Below, in pieces: positions 1-4,113 of a DNA stretch of 5,150 nucleotides. Each line of letters starts with the position of its first letter. The stretch's first letter is position 1. The DNA lies in NCBI GenBank assembly GCA_007126855.1, contig SLAK01000092.1, forward strand, positions 1 to 5,150, given 5' to 3'. This stretch comes from Dehalococcoidia bacterium (lineage in GTDB: Bacteria > Chloroflexota > Dehalococcoidia > Tepidiformales > Tepidiformaceae). The translations under genes were made by a program, and so were the position numbers. Below the pieces are notes generated by a model, which worked only from the letters and a program-made list of their open reading frames with translations, did no database searches and was not told where the DNA came from.

Positions 1-47
1 ATCGCCAGCGCCGCCGCTTCGGCTGCCGGACTGCCGCGCATCATAGA

Positions 48-105
48 GATACCCTAGCCCCCGCCGGTGCTCCGCTAAAGCGCGGGGTTATGAAGCTTGG
101 GTATC
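48..105. repeat. 58-base imperfect inverted repeat / nested hairpin
   Basis: Bases 48-58 (GATACCCTAGC) pair with 95-105 (GCTTGGGTATC) with one mismatch. Inside them 59-64 (CCCCGC) pairs perfectly with 82-87 (GCGGGG), and 69-71 (GCT) can pair with 79-81 (AGC) around the loop CCGCTAA. Bulges are 65-68 and 88-94. About 19 base pairs can form in total. There is no T-run on either side, so it is not a classical intrinsic terminator. It could be a REP-like element, a structured leader for a gene to the left, or a transcript-end structure. The pairing is read directly from the sequence; the role is unknown. Confidence 0.45.
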
Positions 106-173
106 GTCGCACAGAGCCAGCTCAGCCGCTCGTGCGAAAGCTCCTAGGTCTGCCAGGCGAGCGCCATATCACA

Positions 174-194
174 TCAGCAGCGATGCTGCGCTGA
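174..194 (-). terminator. Possible stem-loop past the first usp gene
   Basis: GCAGC (177-181) and GCTGC (185-189) pair around the loop GAT. TCA (174-176) and TGA (192-194) can extend the stem across a two-base bulge. It starts eight bases beyond the usp stop codon in the direction of transcription, where a terminator or 3'-end stabiliser would sit. No U-tract follows, so Rho-independent termination is doubtful. Confidence 0.3.
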
Positions 195-201
195 GCGCGA
201 G

Positions 202-759
202 CTAGCGCGAAGCCTTTGAATCCCCGGTCGACGCCGCGGCGAGGCGCTCGCGCGTCTTCGGTCCGATAACCAGCACCGGCACATGCGCGCGCCGCACGAC
301 TTCCTCCGCCACGCTGCCCAGGATGGCATGGCCAAGTCCGGTGCGCCCGTGCGTCCCCATGGCGATGAAGGCCACATCGCTTTTGTCAGCCGCGCGCACA
401 ATAGCCCCGGCCACGTCATCGTCCCACTCGACAACCGGCTGCGCCGGCGCCCCCGGCAGGTAGTGCTCGGCCACCTTCGACAAGTACGCTTCCGCATCGA
501 TCCGGGCGCGTTCCAGCGCTTGCTCGCGCGTTTCTGCCATCCTTTGCTGCGGCTCTTCAAGCGAAATCAGGTGGCCTCCCATCGTCCCTTTGGGTGTCAG
601 GGTGTGATGGTATTCACCAGACCGCGTCTGCTTGATGTCCTCCGGGTGGATGACCATTGTCAGGACGATATCTGCCCGGCTCTCCAGTGCCCACTCGGCG
701 ACCGCCGCCGCCGCGCTTTCGCCAATCTCGCTTCCGTCCAGGGTAATCAGTACACGCAT
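202..759 (-). CDS. Universal stress protein (UspA family), 185 aa
   Basis: This is a single-domain UspA-fold protein (PF00582), a cytoplasmic alpha/beta nucleotide-binding protein usually tied to survival of starvation, redox or respiratory stress. It opens with the typical first strand (MRVLITLDGS) and ends with the ATP-binding signature G135-x2-G138-x9-G148-S149 within GTHGRTGLGHAILGS, so ATP binding is likely. At 185 residues it is longer than the usual 140-150. The extra length lies at about 38-85, with HPEDI and TPKGTMGG motifs, and in a short polar tail. The start at 759 is chosen because GGAGG lies seven bases upstream (767-771) and the protein begins at the domain start; the frame continues upstream but without homology. 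It is divergent from the flavoprotein gene by 198 bases. The partner gene at 3432-3962 is a paralogue. The exact stress role cannot be read from the sequence. Confidence 0.93.
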   Translation of the reverse strand: MRVLITLDGSEIGESAAAAVAEWALESRADIVLTMVIHPEDIKQTRSGEYHHTLTPKGTMGGHLISLEEPQQRMAETREQALERARIDAEAYLSKVAEHYLPGAPAQPVVEWDDDVAGAIVRAADKSDVAFIAMGTHGRTGLGHAILGSVAEEVVRRAHVPVLVIGPKTRERLAAASTGDSKASR

Positions 760-766
760 GCCCGTT

Positions 767-771
767 CCTCC
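767..771 (-). promoter_or_regulatory. Shine-Dalgarno site of first usp gene
   Basis: GGAGG on the minus strand, seven bases before the ATG at 759. It decides the start, because the open frame extends another 115 codons upstream. The stretch GGAGGAAC recurs before the second usp gene. Confidence 0.8.
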
Positions 772-946
772 AGTGCATGGGAGTTTACTGAATCTTGGGT
801 GCAGATTCCCAGTCTGCCAGTGGCCGTGGTGTCCCTTTTTGCCCGCCGTCTGGCCCTGCGGCGCCGAACCCGCGCGATTAACGCGCATTGCCCGGGCGCC
901 AGGAATCCCCTTACGCTGCGTTGCACTGCATTGCGCTACCTTTTCC

Positions 947-952
947 AGGGGG
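947..952 (+). promoter_or_regulatory. Shine-Dalgarno site of flavoprotein gene
   Basis: AGGGGG ends five bases before the ATG at 958. It selects this start over the far longer open frame that reaches back to 283 across the antisense of the usp gene. Confidence 0.7.
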
Positions 953-957
953 TTCAC

Positions 958-2127
958 ATGTCCCAGGTTGTCCCGTCTCCATCCGCAATCCAATCGGCGA
1001 TCGCGCTCCAGCCGCAGATTCGCGAGCAGGCGCCCGAGATCGACCAGCGCCGCGCGCTCCCTGGCGAACTCGTCGAAGCCATGCGCGAGGCCGGCCTCTT
1101 CCATGTGCTCGTGCCCGAATCCGTCGGCGGGCTCCAGTGCGACCCCGTGGTCGCGGCGCAGGTCGTCGAAGAAGTCGCGGCTGCCGATGGCTCAGCCGGC
1201 TGGTGCGTGATGATCGCCGCGCAGAACGCGGGCTTTGCTGGCTTCATGGACCAGGACCACGCACGCACAGTCTGGGGCGATGGCGGCATCGTCTGCGGCA
1301 CCGCCCGCCCCATTGGCCGCGCCGAAGAGACCGCGACGCCAGAACATGGCCACGTTGTCTCCGGCCGCTGGCCCTTCGCGAGCGGGAGCTCTCACGCCGA
1401 CTGGTTCGCCGCCGAAAGCGTTGTCTATGCCGGCGGCGAACCGAAGCGGGACGGCGATGGCAACGAGATCACACGGGTGACGTTGGTCCCTCGCTCGGAG
1501 GTCACCATCCACGACACGTGGCACACTACGGGCCTCCGCGGCACCGCCAGCAACGACTTCAGCGTCGATGGCGCCTTTGTGCCACACGGCCGCGGCTTCC
1601 GCATGCTCGCCGAAGAACCGCAGCATCCGTGGGAGTTCTACCAGGCGGGCCCGCTCAATTTCATCAACCACGGCGGCCATGCCCTGGGTGTCGCCCGGGG
1701 CGCGCTCGAAACGGTCGTCGGTATCGCTGCCACCAAGCCCGCATGGGGCAACCAGACCGTGCTCCGCCAGGAGCTTCGAGTGCAGAACCAGTACGCCGAG
1801 GCGCTGGCCCTGGTCGAATCCGCCCGCAGCTACCTCTACGAGACATCGCAGGCCTACTGGGAGCAGTGCCTTGCAGGCAATTTCGACGACGCGATGCAGC
1901 GCGCGAAGGTGCGCCTGGCCACCAGCCATGCGGCCACGGCCAGCGTCCGCGCGGTCGATATCCTGCACCATGCCATGGGCACAAGCGGCATCTTCACGAA
2001 AAGCCCGCTGGAGCGGCAGTTCCGCGACATCCACACGGCGGGCGCCCATGTGATGATCTCGCCGCTCACCTACGAAGCGGCCGGCCGCGTCGCGCTTGGC
2101 CTGGATGCGGAGTTCCCCTTCTTCTAA
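958..2127 (+). CDS. Acyl-CoA dehydrogenase-fold flavin monooxygenase-like protein, 389 aa
   Basis: This protein of the acyl-CoA dehydrogenase superfamily has the type-2 C-terminal domain (PF08028), the architecture of group D flavin monooxygenases such as HsaA, HpaB-type C2 and DszC. The N-terminal helical part (about 1-110) includes a segment typical of the fold (ADGSAGWCVMI, 76-86). The middle beta domain (about 111-215) has SGRWPFASGSSHADWF (135-150) and TGLRGTASNDFSVDGAFVP (191-209). The C-terminal helical bundle (about 235-389) ends with LERQFRDIHTAGAHVMISP (351-369), whose histidines resemble the active-site His region of the oxygenases. Length is normal. Such enzymes hydroxylate or oxygenate aromatic or sulfur substrates using reduced flavin from a separate reductase, and none is encoded here. 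The start is fixed by AGGGGG five bases upstream. It heads a rightward set with the small protein and the aldo/keto reductase. A true acyl-CoA dehydrogenase is less likely; the substrate is unknown. Confidence 0.9.
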   Translation: MSQVVPSPSAIQSAIALQPQIREQAPEIDQRRALPGELVEAMREAGLFHVLVPESVGGLQCDPVVAAQVVEEVAAADGSAGWCVMIAAQNAGFAGFMDQDHARTVWGDGGIVCGTARPIGRAEETATPEHGHVVSGRWPFASGSSHADWFAAESVVYAGGEPKRDGDGNEITRVTLVPRSEVTIHDTWHTTGLRGTASNDFSVDGAFVPHGRGFRMLAEEPQHPWEFYQAGPLNFINHGGHALGVARGALETVVGIAATKPAWGNQTVLRQELRVQNQYAEALALVESARSYLYETSQAYWEQCLAGNFDDAMQRAKVRLATSHAATASVRAVDILHHAMGTSGIFTKSPLERQFRDIHTAGAHVMISPLTYEAAGRVALGLDAEFPFF

Positions 2128-2214
2128 GGGCCGGGCTCGTTTGCAAAACAGAAATACCGGGCGCCGGGGCTCCTCCCGCTGGATCGCCCTGCCCGCAACG
2201 ATGGAGGTATCCGG
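2128..2214 (+). other. Intergenic spacer with AT-rich palindrome
   Basis: This 87-base gap between the flavoprotein and the small gene contains TTTGCAAA (2140-2147), an eight-base perfect palindrome within GTTTGCAAAAC, in an unusually A/T-rich patch for this DNA. It could be a protein-binding site or chance. No promoter or terminator with convincing boxes was found, and the gap does not exclude co-transcription. Confidence 0.25.
2203..2207 (+). promoter_or_regulatory. Shine-Dalgarno site of small ABM-like gene
   Basis: GGAGG lies seven bases before the ATG at 2215. A near-consensus site for such a short gene is good support that it is translated. Confidence 0.75.
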
Positions 2215-2514
2215 ATGTATGCCGTCGTACGCCGAAATAGCTACGACCCCGAGAAACTCGCAGCTCGCGAAGATGCGATGAAGGAGTTCCAGGATCGCCA
2301 CGCCGACCAGCCGGGCTATATCGGGAACCTGGTGGTCGATGCCGGCGACGGCCAGCACGTGCTGGTGACCCTGTGGAGAAGCGAAGAGGAGGCGAAAGCC
2401 GCGATTCCCCGGCTCGTCCCACACATCCAACGCCTGGTGGAGCCGGTGCTGGCGTCGCCGTCCGAGTTGATCGGCACCGGGCAGGTCATCGTCAACGACC
2501 TGGTCGAAGAGTAG
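2215..2514 (+). CDS. Small protein, probable dimeric alpha-beta barrel (ABM-like), 99 aa
   Basis: No named family is recognised with certainty. The pattern fits a ferredoxin-like dimeric alpha-beta barrel of the antibiotic biosynthesis monooxygenase (ABM) type. A first strand (MYAVVRRNSY) is followed by a charged helix (about 11-30), then QPGYIGNLVVDAGDGQHVLV (32-51) with the PGY-turn and paired strands typical of ABM proteins, then W-R-S-E-E-E-A (54-60) starting the second helix, and a C-terminal strand near 87-95. No signal peptide or membrane segment is visible. In this fold small proteins act as cofactor-free oxygenases, heme-degrading enzymes, or stress or accessory proteins; which applies here is not clear. 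It is flanked by an oxygenase-like gene and a reductase on the same strand, suggesting a shared pathway. The start is supported by GGAGG seven bases upstream. Confidence 0.82.
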   Translation: MYAVVRRNSYDPEKLAAREDAMKEFQDRHADQPGYIGNLVVDAGDGQHVLVTLWRSEEEAKAAIPRLVPHIQRLVEPVLASPSELIGTGQVIVNDLVEE

Positions 2515-2515
2515 T

Positions 2516-2539
2516 CAGCCTGGGCCGCTGGCCCTGCTG
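2516..2539 (+). terminator. GC-rich hairpin after the small gene
   Basis: GGGCC (2522-2526) pairs with GGCCC (2530-2534) around the loop GCT, and CAGC (2516-2519) with GCTG (2536-2539) extends it to nine pairs across a small internal loop. It begins one base after the stop codon at 2514. No T-run follows, so it may be a weak terminator, an attenuator or a 3'-end stabiliser that lowers readthrough into the reductase gene. Pairing is seen; function is inferred. Confidence 0.4.
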
Positions 2540-2549
2540 CGTGGTTCGC

Positions 2550-2555
2550 TACGAT
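2550..2555 (+). promoter_or_regulatory. Weak -10-like box before aldo/keto reductase
   Basis: TACGAT matches four of six bases of the sigma-70 -10 consensus and lies 36 bases before the reductase start, downstream of the hairpin at 2516-2539. No good -35 box stands at the expected distance, so an independent promoter is only a possibility. Confidence 0.2.
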
Positions 2556-2581
2556 GGGAAGCAAAGCCTGTCCCCAATGGC

Positions 2582-2586
2582 GGAGG
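2582..2586 (+). promoter_or_regulatory. Shine-Dalgarno site of aldo/keto reductase
   Basis: GGAGG five bases before the ATG at 2592. It decides the start in favour of 2592 rather than the in-frame ATG at 2577, which this site would follow rather than precede. Confidence 0.7.
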
Positions 2587-2591
2587 TGCGC

Positions 2592-3416
2592 ATGGCCGGA
2601 CTGAAGAAGCGCAGGCTGGGCAAAACCGGTCTCATGGTCAGCGAGCTGGGCCTCGGCGCGATGGACACGCCCCATTCGCCCGAAGCCGAGGCCACCGTCT
2701 CCGCAGCGCTCGACCTGGGCATCGACTTCATCGACAGCGCCCGCGAATACGCCGGCAGCGAACACCTGCTCGGGCAGGTCATCCGCCAGCGCGGCGGCAA
2801 AGACTTCCACATCGCCAGCAAGACCTTCAGCCACAGCATCAACGGCAGCCAGTACGACATCGACCATTCGCTCCGTGTGCTTGGCGTGGAATTCATCGAC
2901 CTCTACCAGCTCCACGACATCTCCACCATGGAAGCCTGGGAGGCGGTCATGCGGGAAGACGGCGCGCTGGCCGGGCTGCAGGTCGCGCAATACCGCGGGC
3001 TCATCGGCCACATCGGCATTTCGTGCCACAGCAACGAGGTGCTCCGCGAGGCCATCACCAGTGGCGCCTTCGACACCGTGATGCTCGAATATTCCGCCTT
3101 CTTCACCGAAACCGCGCCACTGATCGAACTGGCCGCCGAGCACGATGTCGGCGTTATCGTCATGCGCCCCCTGGGCGGCTCGGGGCGCACGAGCACCATG
3201 CGCGGGCGCATCGCAGACGGTTACGATGGGCCGCTCACCCCGGCCAACCTGCTCCGCTACGTGCTGTCCAACCCGGGTGTCTCGGTCGCGATCCCAGGCG
3301 CGAGCTACCCCTCACGTATCCAGGAGAACGCCGCCACCGCATCGGGCTATGAGCCCATGGATGAAGCCGAACGGGCCAGCCTCGAGCGCGAGGCCGCCCG
3401 CTTCTACCACGACTGA
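2592..3416 (+). CDS. Aldo/keto reductase, 274 aa
   Basis: This is a soluble NAD(P)H-dependent carbonyl oxidoreductase of the aldo/keto reductase superfamily (PF00248, TIM barrel). The first motif is LKKRRLGKTGLMVSELGLG (4-22). The catalytic tetrad is complete: D48 and Y53 in FIDSAREYAGSE, K77 in IASKTF, and H108 in LYQLHD. IGHIGISCHS (138-147) and the C-terminal cofactor-site motif SVAIPGASYPSRIQENAA (231-248) follow in family order. At 274 residues it is slightly shorter than many members (about 280-330) but has both ends. No cysteine cluster or extra domain is seen. The ATG at 2592 is preferred because GGAGG (2582-2586) lies five bases upstream; an in-frame ATG at 2577 lacks such a site. 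It follows the small gene by 77 bases and could reduce an aldehyde or ketone made by the upstream oxygenase, which is inference. Its stop lies 15 bases from that of the convergent usp gene. Confidence 0.94.
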   Translation: MAGLKKRRLGKTGLMVSELGLGAMDTPHSPEAEATVSAALDLGIDFIDSAREYAGSEHLLGQVIRQRGGKDFHIASKTFSHSINGSQYDIDHSLRVLGVEFIDLYQLHDISTMEAWEAVMREDGALAGLQVAQYRGLIGHIGISCHSNEVLREAITSGAFDTVMLEYSAFFTETAPLIELAAEHDVGVIVMRPLGGSGRTSTMRGRIADGYDGPLTPANLLRYVLSNPGVSVAIPGASYPSRIQENAATASGYEPMDEAERASLEREAARFYHD

Positions 3417-3431
3417 TCTGGCGACCGTCCG

Positions 3432-3962
3432 CTATTCCGCGTCCAGCCTTTCGCGCGCTTTCGGGCCGACCACCATCACCGGCGACGTGGCCTTTCGTAC
3501 CACCTCTTCAGCAACGCTGCCCAGGATCACGTGGCGAAGCCCCGTCCGCCCGTGCGTGGACATCACGATCATGTCGACGCCCTGCTTCTCGGCGGTCTCG
3601 ACGATCGCTTTGGGCACATCCTCGTCGAAATCCACGAGCGCGCGGACCGTGGCACCGGGAAAATGCCGCTGTGCGATGCTGTGCAGATAGGCGTCTGCGT
3701 CGGCCCGCGCTCGTTCGAGTGCCTGCCCGCGCGTTTCTGCGACACGTGCGTGCTGATCCTCGATGTTGAGCGGCTGGCCACCCATGGCGCCCTTCGGCGT
3801 GATGATGGGAAAGAAGTGACCGTCCGCTGTCGCGTGGATGTCCTCCGGATGGACAACGAGCAGCAAGCTCAGCTCGGCCTCGCCCGGCTGGAACCACTTC
3901 GACACGGCTGCGGCCGCGCGCTCGCCGATCGAGCTTCCGTCCAGTGTTATCAATATACGCAT
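3432..3962 (-). CDS. Universal stress protein (UspA family), 176 aa
   Basis: This is the second UspA-fold protein of the window and a paralogue of the one at 202-759. The two align without gaps over 176 residues with about 100 identities counted by hand. It starts MRILITLDGS and ends MSTHGRTGLRHVILGS (134-149) followed by VAEEVVRK. In the ATP-binding signature G-x2-G-x9-G-S the first glycine is serine (S135), while G138, G148 and S149 are kept. ATP binding is still plausible, as related families show this change. It shares the extra segment with HPEDI (38-42) and TPKGAMGG (55-62), making it longer than typical members. The start at 3962 is supported by GGAGG (3971-3975) eight bases upstream; the longer open frame upstream lacks homology. 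It converges on the reductase gene (15-base gap) and is divergent from the luciferase-like gene. Its role is presumably stress adaptation; the trigger is unknown. Confidence 0.93.
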   Translation of the reverse strand: MRILITLDGSSIGERAAAAVSKWFQPGEAELSLLLVVHPEDIHATADGHFFPIITPKGAMGGQPLNIEDQHARVAETRGQALERARADADAYLHSIAQRHFPGATVRALVDFDEDVPKAIVETAEKQGVDMIVMSTHGRTGLRHVILGSVAEEVVRKATSPVMVVGPKARERLDAE

Positions 3963-3970
3963 CGGGTGTT

Positions 3971-3975
3971 CCTCC
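3971..3975 (-). promoter_or_regulatory. Shine-Dalgarno site of second usp gene
   Basis: GGAGG on the minus strand eight bases before the ATG at 3962. It decides the start within a frame open 67 codons further upstream. The wider GGAGGAAC matches the site of the first usp gene. Confidence 0.8.
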
Positions 3976-3992
3976 ACTTTGAATCCTGCCGC

Positions 3993-3998
3993 AGTGTA
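3993..3998 (-). promoter_or_regulatory. Possible -10 box for second usp gene
   Basis: TACACT on the minus strand matches four of six -10 consensus bases and lies 30 bases before the start codon. No recognisable -35 box is at 16-18 bases, so an activator or an alternative sigma factor would be needed, or the match is chance. Confidence 0.25.
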
Positions 3999-4113
3999 GA
4001 CGACTTGCCGAGGGCCGGACGGGCCCGCAATGCGGGGGACAACCGGGGCCTGTGCCGCATTATCCGTCCGGGGTCCGTTCGACGTCCCCACGGAAGGCGC
4101 GTAGAACAGGCGC

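Larger units (their letters stand above)
1..201. other. Left-edge region with no convincing gene
   Basis: No well-supported gene was found in these 201 bases. Two weak edge possibilities exist. On the plus strand a frame open from base 1 ends at a TAG at 55-57 (tail reading IASAAASAAGLPRIIEIP), which could be the last residues of a gene entering from the left. On the minus strand two in-frame ATGs (44-42 and 41-39) open a frame running off the left edge (MMRGSPAAEAAALA), with TAGGGT six bases upstream that could act as the -10 box of a leaderless transcript. Neither is long enough to judge, and they overlap on opposite strands, so at most one is likely real. The remainder holds two hairpins, listed separately. 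Confidence 0.3.
760..957. promoter_or_regulatory. Divergent intergenic region with palindromes
   Basis: These 198 bases separate two divergent genes and should contain both promoters. Two inverted repeats are visible. In the first, GAATCT (790-795) pairs with AGATTC (803-808) around a seven-base loop, with ACT (787-789) and AGT (811-813) extending it across a CC bulge. The second is a nested palindrome, with GGCGCC at 860-865 and 895-900 bracketing GCGCG-ATTAA-CGCGC (872-886). A weak rightward promoter could be TTGCCC (888-893), an 18-base spacer, then TACGCT (912-917). No convincing leftward -35/-10 pair was found. The palindromes could be operators or mRNA leader structures; that is inference. 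Confidence 0.4.
3963..4113. promoter_or_regulatory. Divergent intergenic region with inverted repeats
   Basis: These 151 bases lie between the divergent usp and luciferase-like genes. A perfect eight-base inverted repeat is formed by CCGGACGG (4015-4022) and CCGTCCGG (4064-4071). Between the arms a small hairpin is possible, CCCGC (4024-4028) with GCGGG (4032-4036) around AAT. CATTAT (4058-4063) is a weak rightward -10-like sequence. The repeats could be an operator that serves both genes; this is inference from position only. Confidence 0.35.

Noticed and set aside
796..821. tRNA 3'-end look-alike, with a T-arm-like segment followed by CTGCCA
   Set aside because: The T-loop bases do not fit the consensus, the stem is only four pairs with an eight-base loop, and no matching acceptor strand or anticodon arm is found upstream.
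283..957. Long N-terminal extension in frame with the flavoprotein gene
   Set aside because: It runs antisense through most of the usp gene, shows no family motif, and a good ribosome site plus a natural protein start sit at 958.
760..1104. Upstream extension of the first usp frame to 1104
   Set aside because: The domain begins exactly at the ATG at 759 with GGAGG seven bases before it. The extension runs antisense into the flavoprotein gene.
1192..2430. 412-codon minus-strand open frame opposite the flavoprotein gene
   Set aside because: Long antisense frames are expected in GC-rich coding DNA. The translation has no recognisable domain, while the plus strand encodes a complete flavoprotein.
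2577..2591. Alternative upstream start of the aldo/keto reductase
   Set aside because: No ribosome site precedes it, whereas GGAGG lies five bases before 2592 and the family motif begins soon after that start.
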